This document shows, piece by piece, positions 1 to 11,900 of a stretch of DNA of 64,000 bases (its first letter is position 1; every line of letters starts with the position of its first letter). Origin of the DNA: Chionis minor (taxonomy: Eukaryota; Chordata; Aves; Charadriiformes; Chionididae); assembly GCA_013398295.1 (NCBI GenBank), contig VZSF01008752.1:62001-126000 (forward strand), written 5' to 3'. The notes beneath the pieces were generated by a model, which was given only the letters and a program-made list of their open reading frames with translations, was not told the origin of the DNA and searched no databases. The position numbers and the translations under genes were made by a program.

Positions 1-3000
1 CCGCCGCAGCCAGAGTCACCCCTCTGCCTGCAAAATGATACTTGACGGGCACAATCTTTGTAATATCACCTACACATCACCATCTGGAAGAAACGTGCAC
101 AAATGACTAAGCAGCCTGTTGAGAGCTGCTGATGCAGCGGAGGGCAGAATGACCAGGAGACTAAGGAAGGAGCGCCGTCTGAAGCTGAATCATAGCAACC
201 AGCAACAGGCAAAATTGGGTTTGTCACCTCTTAAAAAGAGAGAGGGATTGACCTGATGAGTGGAAATGCAAAGCAGTTTGAAGTATCAGCCAGGCGACCT
301 CCTAAACAAGATGTAGCAAGACCAGCAGAAATTGTTGAGGCTCAGGGAGAAGTGGTAAAGAAAACCCAATAGCTTCGCGTGATGCTGGGGTACTTCCTGA
401 ATGGTACAGAAATGCTTAGAGGAGCTGATCCATGTGGGCCATATTGCATCTTGTCAGTGCCTGCAGAAGTAAGGCAAATAAATTTAAATCATGATCTAAA
501 GACGCAACAGCAGTTGAAATGCCAGAACATGAATAATAAATTTCCTGCAGATCAGACATTCAGGAAAGGAAAAAAATAATTATAATGAAGACTGAAGTGA
601 CCTGGAAAGTGGTAAAATGGTAACTCTGAAAGAAACGCATCTGTAGAGTCTGAAAAATTTGGAAAGGACATCTCAGTACGATACGATGCAACAAGCATTC
701 AGAGATCCGCTTCACCGGTTCTGTTGGTACATAGCAGAAATGGTGATGGGTGCGTTTTTCCAAAAGACTGAGAATTTAATGGGAAGATACCTGTGATAAT
801 TTATGTTTTACTCACAGGAGGTTGTAATAGGTACTTGTTCAGATGCAGAGAAAAAGCTATTAGCTATTGAGCGAGGGTTATCAGACCTGTCACCTTTTCC
901 CCATGGGAGTTCAGCTAAGCAGCGTAGCAGCCGACACAGCAACAAATCACAGCAAGACATCAAGTGGGAAGAAAAGAGCAGCAGCTTAATCACATTCGCC
1001 CCTCTCTCTGGAAAACAATACTTCATGATCTTTGTTATGTCTTCTGCATGTGCCTTAATCCAGATGAAAAGTATGAGCTACTATAAATGCGGCGTTTGTG
1101 CATCCTATTTGTGGTGGCACCAGTTTTGACCTACAGGCCACATTGCACGCCTTACAGACTCTGAAACTTTGCAGGGTTGAGTTTCCCATGTAAATGACCA
1201 TATCTCCTTAAGAAACGATGAAGGAGCTAAAGCCATGGCCAGAAAACCAAGGGGGCAATAGCCTTTCCAGATGAAGATGAGTAACACCCATGAATCAACT
1301 TACAAAATAACCTCGGTGGACTTCCCTGTGAAATACTCGTGACTGATGGATGTAAGTGAGCAGCACCCATGTGCAAGCATGCACCAACCTGAGCTGAAAG
1401 GACAACCAAAGACAGCAAGTTATGAAAGAATCAACCCCAAATGCCATAGCTTTTCACCAAGGACTTGAGCAGGACATGGTAACAACCCAGAAAATAAAGT
1501 TTCTTACTTGTCACATAATTAATTTATCTATCAGAGAATGAACAGTTCTGCTCTTCCCAAGATACTTTTATTTTTCTTTTATTTTTACAGTATCTTCCAG
1601 GTAGAGTGGTTGTTCCTCTCAGATTTTATTTTCCTTCTGAGGACACAGCGAGCCAGACAACTGCATTTCATAGCAAGTTGCAGTTCAAATTCTAGCAAGA
1701 GGTCAGGTAGACCACGGGTTATGAAAGTCTGCAAATCGTTGCCTCAGAAGTAAACTATTCTCCCTTTTTCGCAGGACTTTAGTGTTTATGTGTATTTATT
1801 TTCCTAGAAAGAAACTGTATTTTATATTAAAGCTATTTTTCAGTTATTCTGTAGGCTGGGGCACCATGCACGTTTTTAATACCCATGGGTTAGGAAAGCA
1901 GATACATACTAGCTATTATCAAAAGTACAACACTGCACTAAGTTCCAGCTAGAACCTGGGGTGTTTTTTTTGAAGTATATACTCAGATGTCTGTATGTCT
2001 GAGTGTTGGTTTTAAGTGCCAAACTATACACTGGGCCATTTAGAGACTTCTTTTCAATCCCAGTTGCCTGGGAACCTTTGTGTTTGTCTCCGCTTACCGT
2101 GGCAAACAACCTTCATATCCATTAGTCATGAAAAGTAAATAACTAACTTAACTCAGGCAATAAATCCAAATAATCAGTAACGACAGCAGGTGATAAATGT
2201 CAGCAAAACCGATATTATATTAGATCTGAGTTACTGAGTAACACTAATGTGCGATGAATAAGGTCCAGAGGTCTGATGAGAACAGCTGACATGAGACAAA
2301 TATGTAAGCACTGATATTTATCTCTTGTTTTTTAAAAGATCTAGAAATGAGGAAAAGTGCATTGCCTGACTCAAACACTGGATATCACTGAACGAGTTGT
2401 GAAACTGTGGTTTGTACCCCAGAAGCCATTAATCCATGAAGCACGTCTATGCCGTTTCCATACCAGGCTCTACTGAGCCCCTGCACCTCGCAGGGTTCCT
2501 AGTTAACCATGGTGCTGCTGGTCTACCCTGAGTCCACCTCTTCAGATGCACGCAACAAGGATTTAGGCTCCAGTACACCTGAAAGTCTATTGGGCTTTTG
2601 CGTCTGGGTTGTTTGCTTTCAAAAATGCAACCCCAACTCATATCACTGCCTTAAATTAGCAGAAGAAAAATGCAACCACGTTATCCGCTGGCGTAACTGC
2701 TCTCTCTTCATGGTAGTCCTCATGATGCACTCAAGCTCTTCCAACGCCACCTTTCTGGGATAAATGATTCACAAACCCCACGGCACTTTGTTACTGAGTC
2801 CATCCTGCTGTTGAGCTCCCTGAACCCTTTGTTAAGATCCAGCGACCAAACACTGGCTGCACATCCATACATTGACGTTTGTTCACCGCTGTCTTCTGCT
2901 GCTGTTTGTAGTGAGGCCAAGTAACTATATGCCACTCAGTAGTCTGCTAGCTATTTTCTTTTGATTTTTCACTGGCAAAATTACAACTCATGATGCAAGA

Positions 3001-5344
3001 GAATAACTCAATATTTGTCTCTGCGGCATTTTCCTGTTTTTATTACCTTTAAGCCTGCTCTAAGACCTGTCTTTTTTTTTGTCCTTAGCAGCTCCTGTGG
3101 GACATAGCAGTGCTCAGAAGCTGGATGCACAGACTTTCTGAGCACTGTGTGGTCTGGAAGACAGGTCACCGTGGGTCTCCTTGAACTCGGACTCACGCTT
3201 TTCCTGAAGTGGTGGAAGCCTGTAGGGCAGGGTTGCAGGGAGGGTCTGGAGAGGAGGGATGGAGGGAAGACATCAAACCTTGGTAGGAGGAGAATGTTGG
3301 TGGTCTTCTGAAGTGAGGCTGGGATCTCCGAAGAGGTTGAAAAACAGCTGGCCGTAGCTAGACCCCTGCCTCCAGTACTGAGAAGCAACCCTTGGTGGCG
3401 TTTTTTGCCGGTAGTAGAACAATATTTCATCTTCTGCAATAGAGATTTGCACAAAACCCTGAAGCACAAAGTTCCTGCAGCCTTACACAGTTGGTGGCTC
3501 CAGAAGCAACTCTAATGAGATGTGTGGAGGAGCTGTGCCTTGTCTGTTATCTTCAAACTTTCAACAGGACACAGTGTGTTAATTGATCATTGCATTACAA
3601 AAATATTACATTATTTTAGTTTTATTATGTTGTTTGCTAATACTGAATACTTGTTCCCTTGCTCCAAGATAGAAGGCCACATGAGATGCTGTAGAGTATT
3701 TGACCTACAGCTCCTGCTCCAGGAGAATATCTTCCTCGCAGGCCCCATGCCATTTCTGCTATGGGGATGTCTCTCTAAAGGTGTTTATGATGTCTCATTA
3801 GTGCATGTATCATTAGCTGAAGTGACAGGCTTTTCCCAGCCATTCCCATGGGCAAACGCAGAGAAACAGTGTGCTTGTACCTATGACTTTCTGACCACCC
3901 AGTTACGACACTCATCTGAGAGAGTTTCACTGGGTTTCACATCTTGCAAATAAATAATCAAAAATGTTAAGTCCCCTGGGAGGAATCTAATTTACTGCTG
4001 CTTCTCTTTTTTTATTTGAATTTGTGTAATTGTGTCTTCCCACTGTTTCATGGTCAGCAATAAAGAGTGTCCTGCCACCAAAATAATTTCCATTTACTTT
4101 TTTGTGAACTATGATAAACACACTCTTTCATTTTAAATTTGATGAGCAAAATAGATTGAATTCTTGTGTCATTCCTTGTCCCGTAAGTTTCTCAAACCTT
4201 GAATAATTGTGGGGGCATTTCTGCATTTTGTCTAATTTTTCAAGCGGACTGGGAAAGGTGGACTTTCAGAAGACGTCAGAAGTTCAGAAGTTGCCTTAGT
4301 ATCGGTAGCAATATCTCCACCTACTTCGTAATGCTCTGTTTATATATGCCAAGATTTTTTTTGGTGTTACAACCTGCCGTATCTCAATCATTCAGCTACT
4401 TACCAGAGTCCCTAAGAGTCTACTTCTTTCTAAAACACCTCCTTCCCTTGAAGGCAGCATCCATTCCTTAGTTGATTGAAATATATGTAGTCCATCAAAT
4501 AATACAGATACCTTGGTAGAACAATCTTGGATTTAATAATCTTTTCTGTCATTTGACAGTTTCTCCAGGTCTGATTTTTCTGTTTTTCCAGTTAATTGAA
4601 AGATAATGAGTAATACTGGGCTGAAACAATTTGCCGTCTCACTCTGCTTTAGACAGCTGACCATGGTAGATCTCAAAAGCTACTGTGAATGATGAGTTAT
4701 CAAGTACTCTTTTCTGATCCATTTATATTTACTAAATTGGATGCCTCTAAAGCAATTGTTTGTGGGAATGGTGCCCATGGACAGGCTTGGGCAGCTGTCT
4801 GCCATACCTGGCAGGCTCCTCTTGGTGGTCTACCAGCTGAGCATTTTAAACAGCCTCACAGATATCGAAAAGCGCAATTTAGTTTTGTGCAGGGGCAGTT
4901 CCTGATGATGAGGTACCTCCTAAGCGCATCAGAGAAGGAAGGGGAACAACTCGCTCACCTTCCCAAAGGAAAGTGCAGCGACCATCTGTCTGGGAGCCAG
5001 TTCACTCAGGCCTCCCCAGGACTTCTCGCTTTTCCTTAAGATGAAGAGCTGCAGGATCAGGTCCTGCTCCCATTGGGACTGTAGCAGCAATGTAAGAACT
5101 TTAACATCGGTTTTGCTGAGAGTTAGCATCAGTCTGGTCTTATTTCCTAAACAAACACATAATTTTAAAATGAAATATGCTCCTATAGAACAAAACTAAT
5201 CTAATGGGTGCAAAACATTCATGAGAATTAGATAGTTTAAAAAAAAAGTGATGCGAATATATAACTCCCGTGCCCACCATAAGTTAGTATAATTATATTA
5301 GAGCTGTAATTTAATATGTCAGCAAAGTCCCATTTAGATCTTAC
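1..5344 (-). other. SLC6A18: SLC6A18 intron 1 (partial)
   Basis: This stretch lies downstream (minus strand) of the SLC6A18 first-exon donor at 5343-5344. Exon 2 of this family encodes the segment beginning with Gly-Ala-Phe-Met-Ile-Pro-Phe. I looked for it on the minus strand here and did not find it, so the whole stretch is read as intron 1 continuing off the left edge. Open frames here are short and match no family I recognise. A pyrimidine/purine-biased stretch at about 3.0-3.48 kb carries the longest one (153 codons, minus), but it has no recognisable domain. No RNA gene or clear repeat was identified. Confidence 0.6.
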
Positions 5345-5501
5345 CGCCTCCATGTATCTGACACAAGTATGGAAATCGCCACACGTTCCCCAGACCGACA
5401 GCAAATCCGATACAGCTTAAAATATACTGGAACTTATTGTCCCACTTGGGTCTGCCATCTTCTTTAGGGATTTCAGGTGGCACTGATAAATCTTTTGACA
5501 T
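5345..5501 (-). CDS. SLC6A18: SLC6A18 coding exon 1 (5' part of gene only)
   Basis: First coding exon of a neurotransmitter-symporter-family transporter, 157 nt, ending in a clean donor (GGAGGCG then GTAAGA). It encodes 52 residues plus one base. A short acidic N-terminus is followed by [14 protein letters not shown] and the TM1 sodium-site segment [17 protein letters not shown], then HGGG. The exon ends at the same codon and phase as exon 1 of the neighbouring SLC6A19 gene, so the two are tandem paralogues. In mammals SLC6A18 (B0AT3/XT3, a kidney brush-border neutral amino acid transporter) lies directly downstream of SLC6A19 in the same direction, as here, which supports the symbol. The start is the only in-frame ATG before RPKWDNK. 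All later exons lie outside the window. A different SLC6A18/19/20-group member cannot be fully excluded from one exon. Confidence 0.8.
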
Positions 5502-5699
5502 TTTAATGAAATATCCTTGGCTCCTTAGCCCTTTTCCCTATAAATGGGAAGATGCTTCAAAACCTGCCTCTCCTACAGGTTTTATGTGGGATGACTGGAG
5601 GATCCTGGAAAGAGAGGTGGAGCTTTCCTTTTTATGTGATTCAAAGAAACGCATCATTGCCAAAGCCGCAGTTTAAAGACAAAACCAGGAATTTTATTA

Positions 5700-5706
5700 T
5701 TATATA
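5700..5706 (-). promoter_or_regulatory. SLC6A18: candidate TATA box of SLC6A18
   Basis: On the minus strand this reads TATATAA, about 200 nt upstream of the SLC6A18 start codon, which would give a 5' UTR of about 170 nt. A weaker TTTATAG lies nearer the start (about 5538-5545). Both are inferences from sequence alone. The region is AT-rich, so chance occurrence is likely. Confidence 0.2.
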
Positions 5707-7460
5707 GAGGGTTACCACTCTTTGGCTTTTTTGCAGCTCCTTCCATAGTTAGAGAACTTGGGAATATGTTGTTAATGGGTAACTCAGGATCAAAAAGGTT
5801 TCTATTTTCTTTTCTCCTTCTGTTCTCAAATACTTTCAGAGAAGTGTGACACTGAATATAATTAAAAAGAAACTTTTACAGCAGACTTATTAAAATTGTA
5901 AAATACTTGGAAAAATCTGTGAATAAAGTAAATGTTGCCATTTTCTTTCTTAGTTTGTTAATAGAGGTAAATGAATGAAGACACCTTTTGCAAGTACAAA
6001 AGGTAAATTAAAAAACCAAAAAAACCAAACAAGAAAAATTGGACTGTATATGATCAGACATCAGAATTTGGTCTGTTTTCACCATAGCTGCTAGATGTTA
6101 ATCACTTCCCACCTGTCAATGAATCCCAAGTGACTATTTTTATCATTCATTAAATAGTTACTGAAGAATGCAAGAGCTGGGTGCTTTCCTCCAATTGCAA
6201 GCGTGTGAGAACATTTTTCTGTTGTCTTTCAGTTACACCAGGGTATTGCTATTTTGCACTCCAAATCAGTCCACTCCACACTAAACAGATCAGCCAGTCA
6301 GCTTGCTAGCTTCACTAAATCAGTACTTTATGCCTGGATTCCCCTTTTCGAAATGGGAAGCATCTTTAAGTGAAGAAGATGGATTTTTTTTTTCCCCCCG
6401 AATACTTAGAAGTAAAAGCCATGCTTTGCAGCTAAGCAGGCAAATATGGTCAGGTGGCAGATCATACAACCAGAAGCCAGTTTCACACCTAGGCTACACA
6501 ATCTCCCCAGGCACGCACAGTTCATCTGCTTGCAGCTCTGCAAACATCCAGATCCGTAAGTGGAGCAACTCGACTTCCCATTCCCTTATCAGGATGGCTC
6601 ACAGGGCACGCATGAGTCGGCGCGCGCAACGTGGTTTGGGAGCACTCGCAGAGCATCGCTGCTGCCGGGGCACCCACCACCATCCCCGCTGCTGCAGCTG
6701 CGCTTCGGGCTGGGAGGTGCCTTGTGCTGTGCTGGGGCTGTTCTAGCAACACACTCGTTTCCACACCTGCCACCCGCAGCCGGCCGCTTCCAACTTGGTT
6801 GTGCTCATTCTCGGTGGCTGAGCTTTTTCTCAGTGGGAAAATCTGCCAAAAGTCGGTTTTCCCACTAGAGAATAACATCTTCAAATAGCGGAAATAAACA
6901 AGCACATTTAAATAATCTAAAAAAACTTTGAAACTGGAATGCAGATTAATTTAATCATTCAAATACACTTGCGACGCCTGGTACTTTACTCTCTGTTTAC
7001 AGCAGATACACTACCCTAAGGATATCCTCTAGATTAGATATACCCTAAATATCTCTATTTCTTGTAAGAGAGTATTTTCATTATAAGGGAGTGTCAGGTT
7101 GTCAATTGAATCAATTCTTGTCTTAAAAAGTGTGTATAGAAAGAGGTGCAAAGTGATACAAATGTGCTTCCTATGTGCAGGGACAGTTGGATGAAAGAAG
7201 CCACCTATCTGGAGGGGACATTTACACTGTCTGCTTCTGGCGTTCAGCCTGGGTCCTCTAATGGTGCCTCTTTCTCTCTCCAGTGACCACATAAGGAATG
7301 GGGCTTCTCCAGGTAATGACTCCTCTGGGTCACACGAAAATTAGAAATTAGAATGCCTAAAGCAGGTAAGTGGTGCTCTGCTTGCTCATGGGTGCCAGAG
7401 AAGGCAAATTTTGCCATTTCCCGAACTATTGTCGCCCCATTGCAAGATTCTCTCACCAGG
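5707..7460. other. intergenic, SLC6A18 to CR1
   Basis: No gene was recognised. A moderately GC-rich patch at about 6.48-6.85 kb supports overlapping open frames on both strands, none with a recognisable domain. The rest is AT-rich. It probably holds upstream control sequence of SLC6A18. Confidence 0.4.
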
Positions 7461-7469
7461 AAAAGCAGC

Positions 7470-8415
7470 GCTACCTGCTGGGAACTTGGAAGTACTAGGC
7501 AATCATGGAGATGAGCCAGGGACTCCTGAGGTAATAGGTGCCAAGAGGGATACACCAGTGAAATACTTCAAAGGAATTAAGGGGTGTTCCTCTAAGAAGG
7601 TGACATGGCGAAGAGCCCACCTGAAGCTCCTCCACACCAATGCATCCACCATGGGCAAAAAAGAGGAGGAGCTGGAAGCCACTGTGCTGCTAGAAAGCTA
7701 TGGCCTAGTTGCCATTACTGAAACTTGGTGGGATGAATCCCATGACTGGAGTGTGGCTATCGATGCCTACAGGCTGGTCGGAAGGGACAGGCGAGGAAGG
7801 AGGGGCGGAGGCGTTACCCTCTACATCAAAAAATGGATGGAGTGTGAAGAGCTGTCTCTGAAGGATAGCCAGGTTGAAAACCTATGGGTAAGAATAAGAG
7901 ACTGAGACATCAAAGGGAATCTTGTGGTTGGTATCTACTAAAGGCCACTCAATCAAGATGAGCCTATTGAAGAAGCCCTCTTGCTCCAGCTACGGGAAGC
8001 ATCGCAGGGCCTTTTCCTGCTGGGACTTCAACCACCCTGCCACCTGCTGGAAAAGTAGCACAGCGAGCTGTAGGCAATCCAGGAGATTCCTGGAGTGCAT
8101 CAAAGATAACTTCTTAAGCCAGGCAATAGGCAGCCCCACCAGAAGGGATGCGATACTGGACCTGCTGGTCACCAACACAAGTGAGCTAACTGGTGATGTC
8201 AAGCCAGGAGGCAGCCTGGGCTACAGTGATCATGCACTGGTGGAGTTTGCAGTCCTGAGGGATATAGGGCAGGTGAAGAGTAACATCAAGACCCTGAATT
8301 TTAGGGCTCTGAGCAACCCCATCTAGTGGAAGATGTCCCTGCTCATTGTAGGGGAGGTTAGACTAGATGACCTTTAAGGGTGCCTTCCAACCCAAAGCAT
8401 TCTATGAGTCTATGA
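7470..8415 (+). mobile_element. CR1 LINE, internally deleted (endonuclease plus 3' end)
   Basis: Plus-strand CR1 non-LTR retrotransposon. From about 7620 it encodes the start of ORF2, the apurinic-type endonuclease. Visible motifs are AITETWWDES (about 7712-7741), GRRGGGVTLYIKKW, a DFNHP segment near 8027, and GYSDHALVEFAVLRD near 8220-8265. The frame is broken by a stop at 7903-7905 and shifts after it. At about 8318 the endonuclease coding sequence joins directly to the CR1 3' terminus (AGGTTAGACTAGATGACC, then TTCCAACCC and a degenerate ATTCTATG tail). The reverse transcriptase domain of about 2 kb is therefore missing. It is non-functional and sits just downstream of the SLC6A19 3' end. 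Confidence 0.9.
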
Positions 8416-8476
8416 ATTAGTAAAAGAAAAAGAATTATAAATGAATCAAAATGTCATTCTCATACTTAGAAATTTT

Positions 8477-8482
8477 TTTATT
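8477..8482 (-). terminator. SLC6A19: candidate poly(A) signal of SLC6A19
   Basis: This is the first AATAAA on the minus strand after the SLC6A19 stop codon, about 470 nt downstream of it and just before the CR1 tail. It would give a 3' UTR of roughly 490 nt. The hexamer is seen directly; its use is inferred. Confidence 0.4.
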
Positions 8483-8953
8483 AAATATTTTAAACTTCTA
8501 CATGAGACAAATAATATTGGTGGCTTTGTGCAACACAGTGGCATGTAAAATAAAACAATTTAATGTGCAAGAGAAGTCAGTACTAAATTATCCTTCATAT
8601 TGGCCAACCAACCAGAATGATTGGACATGGAAGAGTCACTTATGGCACATAAGGCGCAGTGCTTTCCCAAACAGAGAATTGCGAGCCAGTTTCAAACAAG
8701 CTGGCTTCAAAACCAGATAGAGGACAAATAATTTGGCCTGGTCCCCCCAGTCACTTGCAAATGTGACTGTTTTGCTTCCAGGATCCAAGCCACTAACTCT
8801 TCACAGCGCATTGCGTTGTTAAGTAAACAAGTGTTTACCTGGAAATAACACATAGTTATCCTTTTATGAAAATAAAATTAACTCTGGGTTCTTTAAATAG
8901 AATATTTTTACTTTTCTCACAGACAAAACATTCTTCCACATTTTTAAATGGTT

Positions 8954-11900
8954 TTATGCTGAATTCTTTAAGTTTCCATTGACAGAAGTCTCAGATATGG
9001 AAGTCATAAGGCTCGTACGATCATTTCTTTTCTGACAGCAGTTTCTGATGGCTTTGTAGATGGCAAAGACAGGGATGGCCAAACTAGGTACTCCAGCAAG
9101 GATTACAATAATAGCATAGACCCAGCTGGGATATTCAACCTTCTGTGTTTTGGGGAAATCCTCCTGAAAGAGCAAACAATCAAGTTGTAGGTAGTCATGA
9201 GGAGCAAATACCTGGGAACATGCACGTGTTCAATAATTCAACAGATCAAAAATGTAATCAGAGCAGTAGCTAGTCATAATGGCACAATAATTTACCAGTT
9301 CCACAGTAGTTTCCAGCCCAAGAGTTTCCAGTCTCTGTTATTTTGGGCTTATTTTTATTTAATAGTGATGGAGAGAATATGGTGTGAAAGAAGCACGAGC
9401 CAGGAAGGTAGATTGGTGGGACTGCTCCTGCCACGAAGCCCCTTCCAAGCATGGGGCTGTGGAGGACTTACAGACCACAAGGGCTTGGTGGCCAAACAGC
9501 CTTTGGGTAGGAAGGCTGAAATCAAAGGGTGCGGAAGGAATTGAGGTTGCCAAAGAGACGAGAAGAAAGCAGTCTCATTTCCCAATCTTCCTTTCTCTCC
9601 CCTCCTGTCTTTGTCTTATGAAAATAAAAATTAATCTTTACAAAACAAGTATGCTACATGACTGTTTCTGCTTTAAGGATGGCAGTTGGTGTAAGAGAGA
9701 ACAAAGAGCAGAGCAAGACAGGCAGGGAAGAGGTGGGGTGATGGAGAAAATACGGGACCCACATCTTTTCTAATATGCCCTTCTTTGTACCACATACCAC
9801 TTTTTATTCTGCAAGGGGAGGGAAGGAAAAATAGGTAACTTATTGCCGCAATTATAATTTAAATCATACCAACATATTTGCAAGAGGAAAGGAGAAATCT
9901 GAATATTAATACTAGTTAGTATTAATTTCTCCTGTTGGTGATGAGTAACCAGCATGACTGCAGTGCCGTGATTTTAAATGCACACAGAAAGAAGTGCAAT
10001 ATCAAAATGGTTTCACAGATTTAGTCCTTTGTCAACATAGAAAGGTTGTGACATTTCCTGCTTACCTATACTCCCTACTGGGGAACTGACATCTGTTTCA
10101 GACTTGCCCGACACCTGGACTAATGTTTTGGTTTTGTCCACTTTGGAAAAGCTATTCAGGTGTGACTATATACCAGTTGCAGGCATCACAGCTGAATTTA
10201 GGAGTTATTTTTCTAAGTGTTACTTCTTATTATTACTTTATGTCTTGTAGTAAATTTTTTACCAGAAAACTGTTTCACATGGGAGAAGAATAGAATTGAC
10301 TATGACTCTAACATTAAAGAAGAAAACATAAAATAATTCTAAATAAATATTTTGGGTTTATATACTTACATAGCTAGGATCCCAAATGCTGTAGAGCAGT
10401 TCTTCGTTGACTTTCACCACAAAATAAAAGAAGAAGATAACTAACATAATGAGAGGGCTGATAACTCTCCAGGTAACCTGCCAGAAAATATTGGGCTTGT
10501 GTCCAATCATGAACTCAATATCCTTGTTAAACCTAGAAACAAAAACAGAAAGTTCAGGACAGTAAAAACTGGTCAGGATCAAAGGGTGCCCGCCTGTAAA
10601 CAGGAAAGTTCAACCTGCACCTCACTGTGCTTCCCTTTGCTAATGTGAATGTGAAACGAGGATCGACAATAACACCAGGAGTTAGACCTAAGTAGTTCAA
10701 ATTAAGGTAGATACCACTGTAACCATGCTAGAACTCACAGTTCTCAAAAATAAGGCAGGAAAATTATTTTCTGAAATGTATTTTGTTCAAGAAGTATGTG
10801 AAGCATGTGCGAAATAGTTTCAGCACAAAAGCTCAATGCATATGGGCTTTCCCTGTAACATATTGCAGTATTGGTTTAGAATTTCTGGTATGAATCTCAG
10901 AGCTGCATAAATTAAAAGGAATGACACAATGTTAAAAGCGAGCAAAAGCAAACTGGAGTAATTTAAAAATTGGATTCTATGCATAATGTTTACTTAATTT
11001 GTATTTCTATCAGTTTTCTCAGGCTGAATACTGAAACGATATTTAAATTTACACATTATTAAGAACACCTACAAATGTGTTATTTGGGTTATCCATAGAG
11101 CACACAATGGGCAATGGGATGAAAATGTCTCTACAAGAAGAAACAACCCCTGCATTCAGAGTCATACTGTTTGCATCAACCAATTTGTGACCTCTGTATA
11201 TGATGCAGCACCATGTGCACACACTTCTTCAGAAACAGTTATTTTGGAAGTTTGGGGCTTCTATTGTTAGTCCTTTTATGTGGTTTTCCTGCGTATCCTA
11301 TGGGGATAAGTCTGAGGAGACTATTCAGTTGGTCCTACAGCTGTGAACAACATGCAGAATTCAGTTGAGTATCAGTTGCTACGTAAATTTATTTTACCTT
11401 TTCATCTCTAAGATCTAGGTATTGTTCTGAAAACGATATGGAACCCTGTGTCCCGACTGCAGTGTGCTTCCAGGTGTAGTTCATGTGAGTGTTATGGATA
11501 ACACACAGGAGACCCATCTTTTTACCAATGGCCCTTTTTCAGAAAAAGGTCACAGAAACTCATCTGGAGCAGATAACACCACCTTTGGGCAGCCCTGAAA
11601 AGCCCCATACTCAAAGAGGGCTACAGCGATGTGTACTGGCCGGGAATATGAAAGTTTGGCATGAAGCACTTTTCTGAATCAATTCCCACCCCTCTATGGC
11701 CTCAGCCCACGTTTGAGTTCCGGGAATCATTTTAATTTGACTTTGTAAGGTGTTCTGAGATTTTAAAGGGAAGGAAAAGTGATCAGCACGGACTTTGCTG
11801 TGCTTAACAAATTAAAATAAGCCTTCTTTCTCTACGGTGCTCCCTCTGCTCGCCTGATTTCCCTGTCGGTTCATGCCTCCTCCAGTAACATAAAACACTA

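Noticed and set aside
3008..3469. 153-codon minus-strand open frame in SLC6A18 intron 1
   Set aside because: Ser/Pro/Arg-rich with no recognisable motif. It does not resemble any SLC6A18 exon, although the strand is the same.
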